Shown: one piece after another, positions 25,030 through 34,128 of the stretch
Numbering within the stretch: position 1 is the stretch's first letter
Layout of the letters: each line of letters starts with the position of its first letter
Source: an uncultured Alloprevotella sp.
GTDB lineage: Bacteria > Bacteroidota > Bacteroidia > Bacteroidales > Bacteroidaceae
Assembly: GCA_944320745.1 (NCBI GenBank)
Contig: CALUIN010000008.1
Location: 1-53,738 of the forward strand
Length of the DNA: 53,738 nt
Direction of reading: 5' to 3'
Notes under the pieces: generated by a model
What the model saw: only the letters and a program-made list of their open reading frames with translations
Told to the model about the DNA's origin: nothing
The model's database searches: none
Made by a program: the position numbers and the translations under genes

Positions 25030-25061
25030 CAAAGGTACGGGCTTTGCGCGGAACGTCCAAA
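25030..25061 (-). promoter_or_regulatory. Consensus promoter of tRNA-Gln
   Basis: On the minus strand TTTG (25058-25061), 20 bases, then TACCTTTG (25030-25037), an exact match. Transcription should start near 25025, about 37 bases before the mature 5' end. Confidence 0.8.
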
Positions 25062-25196
25062 TTTTTCTCCGACTTTTTTTCAAAAAAAATCGATTTTTTG
25101 CCCCTCGAGGCTGTTTTTTCCGGTTGCTAAACCCTAAAAATAGAAAAAGGGAGCGTTTTTTGCGGAAGCCTGTAAGAGTAATCAGAGAAATCATTT

Positions 25197-25204
25197 TAAC
25201 TTTG
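25197..25204 (+). promoter_or_regulatory. -7 box for rsfS-ftsH-cdsA
   Basis: TAACTTTG is an exact -7 box, 28 bases before the rsfS start. No -33 TTTG at the usual distance. Confidence 0.5.
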
Positions 25205-25232
25205 CAACGCATTATCTACACATTAAAAATCA

Positions 25233-25592
25233 ATGAGCGAAACGCCAGAATTAGTAAATTCCATCATCGAGGGCATACAGGAAAAGAAAGGCCGCCAGAT
25301 AGCGGTGATCGACCTGACGAGCATACATACAGCCCCCTGCTCCTACTTCGTAATTAGTACGGGCGGCTCTCCGCAGCAAGTGGAGGCCATAACCGACGCC
25401 GTGTTCGAGTCGGCACGCAAGAATGCCGGCGAGAAACCCGCCGCGGTGGCCGGACTGGACAATGCCTACTGGGTGGCCATGGACTACGGCACCGTCATGG
25501 TCCACGTATTCCTCCCGGAAGCCCGCGAGCATTACGACCTGGAACATTTGTGGGACGACGCGGACATACGCACCGTGCCCGATCTGGACTAA
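25233..25592 (+). CDS. rsfS: Ribosome silencing factor RsfS
   Basis: A 119-residue RsfS/Iojap-family protein that binds ribosomal protein L14 and blocks subunit joining under starvation. IAVIDLTSIHTAPCSYFVIS and NAYWVAMDYGTVMVHVFLPE are the family's conserved blocks, ending with the usual YDLEHLWDDA. Full length. It is followed by ftsH after 99 bases and then cdsA, a gene order common in Bacteroidales. Confidence 0.96.
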   Translation: MSETPELVNSIIEGIQEKKGRQIAVIDLTSIHTAPCSYFVISTGGSPQQVEAITDAVFESARKNAGEKPAAVAGLDNAYWVAMDYGTVMVHVFLPEAREHYDLEHLWDDADIRTVPDLD

Positions 25593-25691
25593 CCCCGCGA
25601 CCCGGCGGGCGGCTGCTGACCAATCCGAAGAGTGTCGGCCGCGCGGCGGGATGCGCTTCCAACACGAGTACAGCTATCTTACTATCCGAAA

Positions 25692-27848
25692 ATGAACGAG
25701 AACAATAAAAAAGGCAATATGCCCCGGTTCAATCTGAACTGGCTGTATATTGCCATCATAGTGGGACTGGCTTTCATGCTGTTCCAAGGTCAAGGCTCGA
25801 CCGGCGGCATGAACAAAGAAGTAAATTATACCCAGTTCTGCACCTATATTAAAAACGGCTATGCCGCGGAAGCGTTCGTCAACAAGACGGACGGGACGGC
25901 CCGGTTCGTAGTGAAGCCCGAGAAGATCCGGGACGTGTTCCAGCAGGGACCGGAGCGGGCCGGAAAGAAACCGACCGTCTCGGCCAAATGTCCGTCCGCC
26001 GATAAAGTGGGCGACTTCCTCTCGCAATACAACCTGCCCGTGACGTACGAGGAATCGAACAGCCTTCTCCTCAACCTGCTCTACAGTCTGCTGCCCGTAT
26101 TCCTGCTCGTAGGACTCTGGTTCTACTTCATGCGGCGAGTAGGCAACGGCGGTGGCGGCAGCTCCTCAGGCATCTTCGGCGTGGGCAAGAGCAAAGCCCG
26201 CCTGTTCGAGAAGGGAAACGGAACGCACGTGACATTCAAGGACGTAGCCGGACAGGAAGGAGCCAAGCAAGAGGTGCAGGAGATCGTAGACTTCTTGAAA
26301 AATCCCCGCAAATACACAGAGCTGGGAGGCAAGATACCCAAGGGCGTCCTGTTGGTGGGCCCACCGGGAACGGGTAAGACGCTGCTGGCCAAGGCTGTCG
26401 CCGGCGAGGCCGATGTCCCCTTCTTCTCCCTCTCCGGCTCCGATTTCGTGGAAATGTTCGTCGGCGTCGGCGCAAGCAGAGTGCGCGACCTCTTCCGCCA
26501 AGCAAAGGAAAAAGCTCCGTGTATCATTTTCATAGACGAGATAGACGCGATAGGGCGTGCCCGCGGCAAAAATCCCTCCTTCGGCGGGAACGATGAGCGC
26601 GAGAACACGCTGAACCAGCTCCTCACGGAAATGGACGGATTCGGCACGAACTCGGGCGTCATCATACTTGCCGCGACAAACCGCGTAGAGATTCTCGACA
26701 GCGCCCTGTTGCGCGCCGGCCGCTTTGACCGGCAGATCCACGTGGACCTGCCCGAGTTGTCCGAGCGCGTGGCCATCTTCAATGTCCACATGGCACCGCT
26801 GAAGCTGGACAGCGACATCGACGTGGACTTCCTGGCCCGGCAGACACCGGGATTCTCCGGAGCCGACATCGCCAACGTCTGCAACGAAGCGGCCCTCATC
26901 GCCGCGCGCCATAGCCGGCCCCGCGTCTGCAAGCAAGACTTCCTCGATGCCGTGGACCGCATTGTCGGCGGTCTGGAAAAGAAGTCGAAAGTCATGACCC
27001 AGGGCGAAAAGCGAACTATCGCTATTCACGAGGCCGGCCATGCCTCTGTCTCGTGGTTGCTGAAGTATGCCAACCCGTTGGTCAAGGTAACCATCGTGCC
27101 CCGCGGTCAGGCTCTTGGCGCCGCGTGGTACTTGCCCGAGGAACGGTCCATCACGACGAAGGAACAGATGCTCGACGAAATCTGCGCTACTCTTGGCGGC
27201 CGCGCCGCCGAGGAGCTATTCTCGGGCCACATCTCCTCCGGGGCGCTCAACGACCTTGAGCGCGTGACGAAGCGGGCCTATGGCATGGTGGCCTATCTCG
27301 GCATGAGCGACGAGCTCTCCAATCTCTGCTACTACAACAACCAGGAGTATAACTTCACCAAGCCTTACTCGGAAAAGACGGCCGAGAAGATTGACGCGGA
27401 AGTCAAGAGACTCATCGGCGAACAGTACGACCGGGCCAAGAAAATTCTGAGCGAGAATGCCGAGAAGCACGCTCAGCTGGCCCAGCTCCTTGTGGACCGC
27501 GAAGTCATCTTCACAGAGGACGTAGAGCGCATCTTCGGCAAGCGGCCTTGGAAGAGCCGCGCCGACGAAATCCAGGAAGAGGAGGAGCGGGCAGCCGCCG
27601 CCCACGCCGCAGCCGGTGCGGAGTCGTCCGAAGCACAGTCGGCCGCCGACGGCGCGCAGCCGCTGCAGGCCCCCTCGGCAGCCCAGACGGCAGTCCCGCC
27701 AGTTCCCGGATCCGAGACCGTAGCATCCGCGTCGGCCGAAGCCGACAACGCAGCCGCTCCCACCGCTGAGGCCGGCGATGCGCAGGCGGAGAACCCGTCG
27801 GCACCGCAGGACGCGGCGAACAAAGGCAAAGGTAACACTGCCGAATGA
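25692..27848 (+). CDS. ftsH: ATP-dependent zinc metalloprotease FtsH
   Basis: A 718-residue membrane AAA+ protease that degrades membrane and regulatory proteins. The order is: short N-terminus; first membrane helix ([15 protein letters not shown]); periplasmic domain; second helix ([15 protein letters not shown]); AAA domain with Walker A GPPGTGKT (about residue 222) and Walker [14 protein letters not shown]41 zinc site HEAGH near residue 445. The C-terminal ~85 residues are a low-complexity Ala/Pro/Glu tail not found in E. coli FtsH. The start at 25692 (MNENNKKGN) is chosen over a frame extending 20 codons further. The stop overlaps the cdsA start by four bases (ATGA), implying coupled translation. 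Confidence 0.97.
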   Translation: MNENNKKGNMPRFNLNWLYIAIIVGLAFMLFQGQGSTGGMNKEVNYTQFCTYIKNGYAAEAFVNKTDGTARFVVKPEKIRDVFQQGPERAGKKPTVSAKCPSADKVGDFLSQYNLPVTYEESNSLLLNLLYSLLPVFLLVGLWFYFMRRVGNGGGGSSSGIFGVGKSKARLFEKGNGTHVTFKDVAGQEGAKQEVQEIVDFLKNPRKYTELGGKIPKGVLLVGPPGTGKTLLAKAVAGEADVPFFSLSGSDFVEMFVGVGASRVRDLFRQAKEKAPCIIFIDEIDAIGRARGKNPSFGGNDERENTLNQLLTEMDGFGTNSGVIILAATNRVEILDSALLRAGRFDRQIHVDLPELSERVAIFNVHMAPLKLDSDIDVDFLARQTPGFSGADIANVCNEAALIAARHSRPRVCKQDFLDAVDRIVGGLEKKSKVMTQGEKRTIAIHEAGHASVSWLLKYANPLVKVTIVPRGQALGAAWYLPEERSITTKEQMLDEICATLGGRAAEELFSGHISSGALNDLERVTKRAYGMVAYLGMSDELSNLCYYNNQEYNFTKPYSEKTAEKIDAEVKRLIGEQYDRAKKILSENAEKHAQLAQLLVDREVIFTEDVERIFGKRPWKSRADEIQEEEERAAAAHAAAGAESSEAQSAADGAQPLQAPSAAQTAVPPVPGSETVASASAEADNAAAPTAEAGDAQAENPSAPQDAANKGKGNTAE

Positions 27849-28702
27849 AGAACTTAATCTTAAGGACTGTAACGGGCGTGCTCTTTGTCGCCCTTATCGT
27901 GGGCGGCATAGCCTGCTCGCCCGTTACGTTCGCTTTGCTCTTTGCGCTCGTCACCGGTCTGACGCTCTGGGAATTTTCCACCGTGGTCAACCGTTACGCC
28001 GGAGCGGAAGTCAACCGCCTCATCAACACCGTGGGCGGCGTCTACCTGTTCCTGGCCTTCTTCTACTACTTCTCGGGCTACTTGAATGGACTGCCGGACG
28101 TGGGCGTGTTCATCCCCTACCTGCTGACGCTCATCTACCTGCCCGTCAGCGAGCTCTACCTCCGCCGCCCCGATCCGCTGAAGAACTGGGGCTACGCCTT
28201 TGCCTCCCAGCTCTACGTCGCGCTGCCCTTCTCGTTGCTCAACGTCCTGGCCTTTCAGTACGACGCCTTTTCCGGGCGCGTGGTCTACCTGTGGTTCATC
28301 CCCCTCTCCGTATTTGTCTTCCTCTGGACCAGCGACACCGGCGCCTACTGCTGCGGCAGCCTGCTCCACCGGTACTTCCCGGCGAAACTCTTCCCACGCA
28401 TCTCGCCCGCCAAGTCGTGGGTGGGCAGCATTGGCGGCGGCCTGCTCTGCCTCGGCGCTGCCGCCCTGCTCTGGCACTTTTTCGGCTGCTTCACACTCTT
28501 GCAGTGGATGGGGCTCGGCCTGGTAGTCTGCGTGTTCGGCACGTGGGGCGACTTGGTGGAAAGCCTCTTCAAGCGCGAGCTTGGCATCAAGGACAGCGGC
28601 CACATGCTACCCGGCCACGGCGGCCTGCTCGACCGCTTCGACTCCTCGCTGATGGCCATACCCGCCGCCGTGCTCTATCTCTACACGATAGCTTTCTTCT
28701 AA
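27845..28702 (+). CDS. cdsA: Phosphatidate cytidylyltransferase CdsA
   Basis: A 285-residue integral membrane enzyme that makes CDP-diacylglycerol from CTP and phosphatidate, the branch point of phospholipid synthesis. About seven membrane helices. The C-terminal signature is clear: LFPRISPAKSWVGSIGGGLL, then GDLVESLFKRELGIKDSGHM and LPGHGGLLDRFDSSL, the Cds family signature with its acidic residues. It overlaps ftsH by four bases. Confidence 0.96.
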   Translation: MKNLILRTVTGVLFVALIVGGIACSPVTFALLFALVTGLTLWEFSTVVNRYAGAEVNRLINTVGGVYLFLAFFYYFSGYLNGLPDVGVFIPYLLTLIYLPVSELYLRRPDPLKNWGYAFASQLYVALPFSLLNVLAFQYDAFSGRVVYLWFIPLSVFVFLWTSDTGAYCCGSLLHRYFPAKLFPRISPAKSWVGSIGGGLLCLGAAALLWHFFGCFTLLQWMGLGLVVCVFGTWGDLVESLFKRELGIKDSGHMLPGHGGLLDRFDSSLMAIPAAVLYLYTIAFF

Positions 28703-28715
28703 GAAACAGCATACG

Positions 28716-29927
28716 ATGAGCCTTCTTTCCCGTTTGCGCACGCGGAGCCGCCAGTTCTGGTGGGCCGTCAGTGCGGCCGCCGCCGTCATAGCCATAGGCA
28801 TCGCCGTGCTCGTAGCCCGCCTGTCCCGCCCCACGGACTTTGAGATTACCGACCAGCTTGGGGGCAACATCTTTCCCTCGGCCATCCTGTCAGTCGCCGC
28901 TACCGACGCGGAAGTCATCCCGCCGGCCGACAGCGTCTATGTGGGCAATCCCAAGTCGCTCATCGCCGTCCGCGTAGAGTCCGAACAAGCCAACAGCCTC
29001 GTGCGCGTAGAGCTGGGCGAGACCCCCTTCTTTGCCCGCTCGGTGTCCGAGTTCGTCCTGCCCAAGGCCCATACCGTCTACACCATCTATCCCGAGGTGC
29101 TCTGGCGCTACGACGTGCTGCGCGACAACGTACAGGCCGAACCCGTCAGCGTTGTGGCCACGGTGGAGCTCAACCGCCACAACCTTGGGCAGAAAGTGCG
29201 CACCTTCTCCATGCGCAGCATCAACGAGTGCCTGCTCGGCTTCGTGCAGCACCACCCCGACGGCGGCAGCCGCTTTGTCAGTACCCGTCTCTTCTTCGCC
29301 GCCTACGTCAACGAGGAGAATCCCATGATCGACCAGATACTCCGCGAGGCGCTCGACACGCGCATAGTCCGCCGCTTCCTCGGCTACCAGGGCACGGCCA
29401 CCACCGTGGACAAGCAGGTCTACGCCCTGTGGCACGTCCTCCAGAAGCGCAATTTCCGCTACAGCTCCGTGTCCTACTCCAGCCTGTCCAGCAACTTCGT
29501 CTACGCCCAGCGTGTCCGCACGTTCGAGGACGCCTTGGCCAGTTCGCAGATCAACTGCGTGGACGGCAGCGCCCTGTTCGCCTCGCTCCTGCGCGCCATC
29601 AACATCACCCCCGTCCTTGTTCAGTTGCCCGGCCACATGTTCGTGGGCTACTACGAAGACGCCGAGCGCAAAAAGCTGACGTTTCTCGAGACCACGATGA
29701 TAGGCGACGTCGACCTGGACGACTACTTCCCCGGCGAGCGCCTCGACTCCACCATGCGCGGTAAGACGCAGAGCGAAATGTCGCGTCTCACGTTTGAGAA
29801 AGCCAAGGAATACGCCGGCAGCGAATACCGCAAGCACGAAGGGGAGGTAAGGCAGGAGAAGCCCGGATACATGTTCCTGGAAATATCAAAGGGCGTGCGG
29901 CGCAAAATCCAGCCCATCGGGCGCTGA
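28716..29927 (+). CDS. Membrane-anchored transglutaminase-like protein
   Basis: A 403-residue protein with one N-terminal membrane helix (residues ~15-35, FWWAVSAAAAVIAIGIAVLV), so a large periplasmic domain is predicted. Residues ~230-335 look like a transglutaminase/papain-like core. There is a candidate Cys281 in SSQINCVDGSALFASLL and His307 in LPGHMFVGYYED, followed by FLETTMIG as the likely third position. The N-terminal half (GETPFFARSVSEF, then VVATVELNRH) resembles a beta-sandwich of unknown kind. The protein starts 13 bases after cdsA and so probably belongs to the rsfS-ftsH-cdsA transcript. Peptidase, crosslinking or inactive-fold roles are all possible; I do not recognise a named protein. 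Confidence 0.78.
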   Translation: MSLLSRLRTRSRQFWWAVSAAAAVIAIGIAVLVARLSRPTDFEITDQLGGNIFPSAILSVAATDAEVIPPADSVYVGNPKSLIAVRVESEQANSLVRVELGETPFFARSVSEFVLPKAHTVYTIYPEVLWRYDVLRDNVQAEPVSVVATVELNRHNLGQKVRTFSMRSINECLLGFVQHHPDGGSRFVSTRLFFAAYVNEENPMIDQILREALDTRIVRRFLGYQGTATTVDKQVYALWHVLQKRNFRYSSVSYSSLSSNFVYAQRVRTFEDALASSQINCVDGSALFASLLRAINITPVLVQLPGHMFVGYYEDAERKKLTFLETTMIGDVDLDDYFPGERLDSTMRGKTQSEMSRLTFEKAKEYAGSEYRKHEGEVRQEKPGYMFLEISKGVRRKIQPIGR

Positions 29928-29975
29928 ACGCCGTCGCCGCGCGCGGTCCGCCCGTTTCTTTAATCCCCTGAGTCC

Positions 29976-30752
29976 ATGCAAATCCTCCTTGCCTGTGCCA
30001 AGACTATGGGCCACACCGCCGCCGCGGTGCCCGCCGTCACGCAGCCCGCCTTTGCGGCCGAGGCCGCCGGCGCCGTCCGCCAGCTGCTGGCGCTCGGCCC
30101 GGACGCTCTGGCCCGCGCCCTCCATGTCAGCGGACGCACCGCCGCCGAGTCCGCGCTGCGGCTTCACCGCTTCCTCGAACCCTCGCAGGAGCCCGTCCCT
30201 GCCGTCCTGGCCTATACCGGCATCGTGTTCCGCTACCTGCACCCAGAGACCTTCACGGCAGCCGACTTCAGCTATGCCCAGCGCCATCTGTTCATCACGT
30301 CGTTCCTCTACGGACTGCTCCGCCCCCTCGACGGTATCCGTCCCTATCGCCTCGAGGGCAATGTCCGCCTTCCCGACGCGGACGGCCCCACGCGCTTTGC
30401 CTATTGGCAGCCCCGCTTGACGGACCTCCTCATCAAGGCCGTGCAGGCCGATGACGGCGTGCTGGTCAATCTGGCCAGCGCCGAGATGAAGCGCCTCTTC
30501 GACTGGCGCCGCGTCTGCGCTTCCGTCCGCGTCGTGACCCCGGAGTTCCGCGTGATGGACGGCGGGCGCTTGCGCTCCGTCGTGGTCTACGCCAAGATGT
30601 GCCGGGGCGCCATGGCGCGCTTCATCCTGCAGCAGCGCCTGACAGACGTCGCCGGCCTTTCCGCCTTCAACCCCTCGCCGGACGACGCCGTGGGGCAGCT
30701 GCCCGTCGTGGTGGGCGGCCTGGACGGCCGGGCAGTGTCGCCCGGGCGCTGA
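29976..30752 (+). CDS. yaaA: Peroxide stress protein YaaA
   Basis: A 258-residue protein of the YaaA (DUF328/UPF0246) family. E. coli YaaA lowers free intracellular iron during peroxide stress and binds DNA. Typical blocks are ALHVSGRTAAES, PAVLAYTGIVFRYL, FLYGLLRPLDGIRPYRLEG and LVNLASAEMKRLFDW. The length matches the family. It follows the transglutaminase-like gene by 48 bases on the same strand and is convergent with the second MATE gene, separated from it by array H. Confidence 0.93.
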   Translation: MQILLACAKTMGHTAAAVPAVTQPAFAAEAAGAVRQLLALGPDALARALHVSGRTAAESALRLHRFLEPSQEPVPAVLAYTGIVFRYLHPETFTAADFSYAQRHLFITSFLYGLLRPLDGIRPYRLEGNVRLPDADGPTRFAYWQPRLTDLLIKAVQADDGVLVNLASAEMKRLFDWRRVCASVRVVTPEFRVMDGGRLRSVVVYAKMCRGAMARFILQQRLTDVAGLSAFNPSPDDAVGQLPVVVGGLDGRAVSPGR

Positions 30753-30784
30753 CTTCCGTTTCCTCCCGCCCCGTCCCCGCGACA

Positions 30785-30847
30785 ACGGGGCTTAGGGCAG
30801 AAAAAACTGGGCCTATTCCCGTAGCCACAGGGATAGGCCCAGTTTCG
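30785..30847. repeat. 21-bp palindromic array H (3 units) that also forms a hairpin
   Basis: Units start at 30785, 30806 and 30827. Units two and three are inverted relative to each other (ACTGGGCCTATTCCCGT, then ACAGGGATAGGCCCAGT). They can pair into a stem of about 14 bp with a short loop, so this array could end transcription of the convergent yaaA and MATE genes. Confidence 0.85.
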
Positions 30848-30866
30848 CGTTTGCCGGTCGCCGGTA

Positions 30867-32210
30867 TCAGGCGGCCGCCGTCTGCCGGCGCACCACGCGG
30901 CGGAAGCTCCAGAAGAAGAGGGCCGCAGCCGTGAAGAGCCCGATGGAGAAAGCCAGGAAAATGCCGTGGATGCCCAGCCCCAAGGGGAAGCCCATGACAA
31001 ACCCGGCCGGGATGCCTACGACGATATAGCTCACGAAGGCGATGCCCATCATGGGCAGCACGTGGGACGTGCCGCGCAGGGCGTTGGCAAAGCAGATCTG
31101 CATGGCGTCGCCGAACTGGTAGAGCATCAGCGGCACGATGAGCGTGATGGCCGTGGCCTGCACCACGGGGTCGGACGTGAAGAGGCGCACCAGCGGTTCG
31201 CCGAAGCAGAGGAACACAGCGGAGGAAATCGTGGCTATGCACAGCAGGATGTGGCAGCCGGCCTGCGCCGCCTGGCGCACGCGCGGCCAGTCCGCCGTGC
31301 CGGTAAAGGCCGCCACGCGTATGCTCATGCCGGCGCCGAAACTGTAGTAGAACAGGAATCCCAGGGTCCCGACGGTGACCATCACCTGGTAGCTGGCCAG
31401 TTCCACGGCCCCGATCCAGCCCGCCATGACCGCGCTGAAGGTGAACGAGCCCGTCTCCATGCCCATCTGGACGGATACGGGCAGAGACTTGCAGTTGATG
31501 CGCAGCAGGTCGGCTGCGCGGATCCGCGCTGTGCGGAATCCTGCGCGGAACGGGGCGTAGCGCCGTCGCGTCAGAATGAAGCCGGCCAGCAGCGCGGCCG
31601 TGAGCACGCGGGCCAGCAGCGTGGAGAGTCCCGCCCCGAGCAGGCCCAGCTCGGGGAAGGGTCCGATGCCGTAGATGAGCAGGTAGTTGCCCACAATGTT
31701 AAAGGCGTTGCCGGCAAGCAGCGTCCACATGCCTGCGGCCGTATCGGTCGTGCCGTCGGTGAACTGCCGCATCACGTTGAACAGCATGACAAAGACCATC
31801 GAGCCGAGCATCACGAGGTAGTAGGGCCGGACGAGGGGCAGAATCTCCCGGGGCTGCCCCAGGCTGTCCAGGAAGAAGTAGAGCACGCCCATGGCCGAGA
31901 GTAGCAGCAGGGCGTAGAGCGCGTTGGCCGTGAGGGCGTTTTTCAGGCAGGCGCCGGCCTGTGCGTGCTCGCCGCGGCCGCAGTGGGCGCTGACCAGGGG
32001 CGTCAGGCCGTAGGAGTAGCCCATGAGCAGGAAGGTGACGAGGTTGAAGAGATTGTTGACGAACGAGGCCGCCGCCAACGCGCCGGTGGAGTAGTGCCCC
32101 ACCATCATGGTGTCCGCGAAGCCCATCAGGATGACGCCCACCTGGCCCACGGCGATGGGCAGGCCCAAGCGCAGCGTCGCGACGTAGTGCGGACGGAGCG
32201 AGGAAATCAT
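30867..32210 (-). CDS. MATE family efflux transporter (second copy)
   Basis: A 447-residue membrane protein with about 12 hydrophobic segments. The start MISSLRPHYVATLRLGLPIA leads to VGQVGVILMGFADTMMVGHY, the NorM-type first helices of the MATE family. The second half has SGSFTFSAV-like and GFLFYYSFGAGMSIRVA segments. This copy looks closer to the NorM branch, while the copy near 3 kb is closer to the DinF/MepA-like branch; this subgrouping is a judgement by eye. The frame extends 21 codons further upstream, but 32210 fits the family start. No clear promoter is seen. It follows, on the same strand, the terminator of the coiled-coil lipoprotein gene. Confidence 0.91.
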   Translation of the reverse strand: MISSLRPHYVATLRLGLPIAVGQVGVILMGFADTMMVGHYSTGALAAASFVNNLFNLVTFLLMGYSYGLTPLVSAHCGRGEHAQAGACLKNALTANALYALLLLSAMGVLYFFLDSLGQPREILPLVRPYYLVMLGSMVFVMLFNVMRQFTDGTTDTAAGMWTLLAGNAFNIVGNYLLIYGIGPFPELGLLGAGLSTLLARVLTAALLAGFILTRRRYAPFRAGFRTARIRAADLLRINCKSLPVSVQMGMETGSFTFSAVMAGWIGAVELASYQVMVTVGTLGFLFYYSFGAGMSIRVAAFTGTADWPRVRQAAQAGCHILLCIATISSAVFLCFGEPLVRLFTSDPVVQATAITLIVPLMLYQFGDAMQICFANALRGTSHVLPMMGIAFVSYIVVGIPAGFVMGFPLGLGIHGIFLAFSIGLFTAAALFFWSFRRVVRRQTAAA

Positions 32211-32274
32211 GTCGTAGTCGTTTTCGTTAAGTCTGCAAAGCCGTGCCCCGGTCCGCTGCCGGCGCCGGGGCACA

Positions 32275-32331
32275 AGAAAAGGGTGGGAGCCTGTCGTCGG
32301 CCCTCGGGCCTTGTCCGGCAGACTCCCACCC
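32275..32331 (-). terminator. Intrinsic terminator of rsmI-lipoprotein operon
   Basis: GGGTGGGAG (32281-32289) pairs with CTCCCACCC (32323-32331), with a few further pairs inside. On the minus strand it runs into CTTTTCTT. It lies 12 bases beyond the lipoprotein stop. Confidence 0.75.
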
Positions 32332-32343
32332 GTGGGTGGTCGC

Positions 32344-33213
32344 TCAGCGCACCAGGATGACGAGGTAGCGGCTGGCGCTCCAGAACGCGTCGGGGTTGGT
32401 GATGCGAAGCGTGTAGAGGCCGTGAGCGTCCTTCTCCAGGGCGTAGGAGCCGGCCGGATGGTTGGACTTCAGCTCGGCACGCTTGGCGTAGAGCGGAATC
32501 TTCTTGGTGACGCGGATGTCAATCTTCGTGAAGTAATCCTTGTTCATGTTGGCCGAACGCAGCACGTCGCCGTCCTCCAGAATATGCTCCTCGCGCAGTT
32601 CTTTCTTAGTGCCGAAGACGTACCATGCCTCGTGGATTTTCTCATCCTGCTGGGCCATCTCTCGGGCCTTCTCCTCGTTCTGCGTGGTCAGCTCCTCAAC
32701 GTTGCTGTTCAGCTGGCTGATCTGTTCGCCCTGCTCGGCAATCTGAATGTCCTTCTCGGCGAGCTGCTGGCGCAACTGCTCGATCTCCTTCGTCTTGCTC
32801 TCGAGCTGGCGGTTGAACTCCTCGACCATGGCCTCATAGGCGTCCTTCGCCTCCTTGCTGGTCTGGTTGGCGTTGCGCAACTGCTCCTGCAGGTAGGCTA
32901 TGCGCGAGCGGTTCAGGCGCAACGTCTGCTGGATGAAGGCCATATTCTCCACGATGACCTGCTGGTCGGAGCCTTCGCTCTGCTCCTTGGTGACGCGGCC
33001 CTCGGCCTCGTTGATCTGGCGGAAGCCGTCACGGATTTGCTGGATGGTCTTGGCCATGTCCTCGGACTCGCTTTTGCTTTCGGCGATGACCCGTTGCAGG
33101 GAGTCGATGGTGGCTTGCGAGTGGTCCTCGGCCATTTCCTTTTCTCTTTTCGACTGGCAGCCGCTGAACGCCAGAGTAGCGGCGGCGACTGCGATAAAAA
33201 GCATTTTTTTCAT
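32344..33213 (-). CDS. Coiled-coil lipoprotein
   Basis: A 289-residue predicted lipoprotein. The signal peptide MKKMLFIAVAAATLAFSGC has a lipobox (AFSGC). Residues ~25-200 are a long heptad-rich coiled coil (SLQRVIAESKSESEDMA, LESKTKEIEQLRQQLAEK, then NVEELTTQNEEKAREM). The C-terminal ~90 residues are a separate beta-type domain (EAWYVFGTKKELREEHIL and KIDIRVTKKIPLYAKRA). The family is widespread in Bacteroidales without a known function. A role in linking the outer membrane and cell wall is inferred from the layout alone. It starts 31 bases after rsmI on the same strand, so the two form an operon. The start at 33213 opens the signal peptide; the upstream frame is low-complexity. Confidence 0.82.
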   Translation of the reverse strand: MKKMLFIAVAAATLAFSGCQSKREKEMAEDHSQATIDSLQRVIAESKSESEDMAKTIQQIRDGFRQINEAEGRVTKEQSEGSDQQVIVENMAFIQQTLRLNRSRIAYLQEQLRNANQTSKEAKDAYEAMVEEFNRQLESKTKEIEQLRQQLAEKDIQIAEQGEQISQLNSNVEELTTQNEEKAREMAQQDEKIHEAWYVFGTKKELREEHILEDGDVLRSANMNKDYFTKIDIRVTKKIPLYAKRAELKSNHPAGSYALEKDAHGLYTLRITNPDAFWSASRYLVILVR

Positions 33214-33244
33214 ATCGGACGTATTGTTTTTTCCGTTGGTAACC

Positions 33245-33967
33245 TCATGGTTCGGGAGACTCGTCCCCTGCCTGGCGGGCGGCGGCGCGGCGGGCCGAGG
33301 CCAGGCCCTCCACGACGAGGACAAACTCGCCGCGCGGCTCTGTGCTTTGGAAGTGGGTGAGCACTTCGGCGATGGTGCCGCGCACGCTTTCCTCGTGAAT
33401 CTTCGATATTTCGCGGCAGGCCGACATGCGCCGGTCCGGGCCGAATGTCTCGGCCAGCTGGCCCAGCGTCTTGACCACGCGGTAGGGCGATTCGTAGAAT
33501 ATCATCGTGCGCTCTTCCTCGCGCAGCTGGGCCAGGCGCGTGGCCCGCCCTTTCTTGGCGGGGAGGAAACCTTCAAAGGTGAAGCGCTCGCAGGGAAGTC
33601 CCGAAGCGGCCAGCGCCGGTACGAAAGCCGTAGCGCCGGGCAGGCACTGCACCTCGACGCCGCGGGCCACGCAGGCGCGCACCAGCATGAAGCCCGGGTC
33701 CGATATGCCCGGCGTCCCCGCATCGGTGACGAGGGCCATCGTCTCCCCGGCCGCCATGCGTGCGGCAAAGGCATCGGCCGTCTGATGCTCGTTGAACTTG
33801 TGGTGGGAGCAGAGCCGGTTGCGGATGTCATAGTGCTGGAGGAGCAGGCCCGTCGTGCGGGTGTCCTCGGCCAGAATGATGTCCACTTCTTTCAGCACGC
33901 GCAGGGCGCGGAGCGTAATATCCTCCAGGTTGCCTACGGGCGTGGGTACAAGATATAGCATTCCCAT
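33245..33967 (-). CDS. rsmI: 16S rRNA (cytidine-1402-2'-O)-methyltransferase RsmI
   Basis: A 240-residue SAM-dependent methyltransferase of the tetrapyrrole methylase superfamily that methylates the ribose of C1402. LYLVPTPVGNLEDITLRALR is the diagnostic N-terminus, followed by DIILAEDTRTTGLLL and ALVTDAGTPGISDPGFML. The protein is slightly shorter than E. coli RsmI. Two starts are possible (33967 or the Met at 33961); both suit the promoter. The promoter matches consensus fully and is divergent from that of the AI-2E family gene. Confidence 0.95.
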   Translation of the reverse strand: MGMLYLVPTPVGNLEDITLRALRVLKEVDIILAEDTRTTGLLLQHYDIRNRLCSHHKFNEHQTADAFAARMAAGETMALVTDAGTPGISDPGFMLVRACVARGVEVQCLPGATAFVPALAASGLPCERFTFEGFLPAKKGRATRLAQLREEERTMIFYESPYRVVKTLGQLAETFGPDRRMSACREISKIHEESVRGTIAEVLTHFQSTEPRGEFVLVVEGLASARRAAARQAGDESPEP

Positions 33968-33971
33968 GCTG

Positions 33972-34002
33972 CAAATATATGGATTTCTCGGTGGCGGGCA
34001 AA
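33972..34002 (-). promoter_or_regulatory. Consensus promoter of rsmI
   Basis: On the minus strand TTTG (33999-34002), 19 bases, then TATATTTG (33972-33979). Both boxes are exact. The -7 box ends only 4-5 bases before the ATG at 33967, so the ATG at 33961 or a leaderless start is possible. Confidence 0.8.
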
Positions 34003-34017
34003 CAAAAGCCGCCGTTA

Positions 34018-34050
34018 TTTGCTTTTTTAGGGAAGTTATGCCTATTTTTG
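34018..34050 (+). promoter_or_regulatory. Consensus promoter of the AI-2E family gene
   Basis: TTTG (34018-34021), 21 bases, then TATTTTTG (34043-34050), both exact. The start codon at 34129 is about 75 bases downstream. Confidence 0.8.
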
Positions 34051-34128
34051 CAACGCCGTCCCCGCGTGCGCCGCGCGCCCGGCCTGTCGCGACAGGCGGG
34101 CGTCCGGCGTGCGCGGGCGGTGCTTTAG

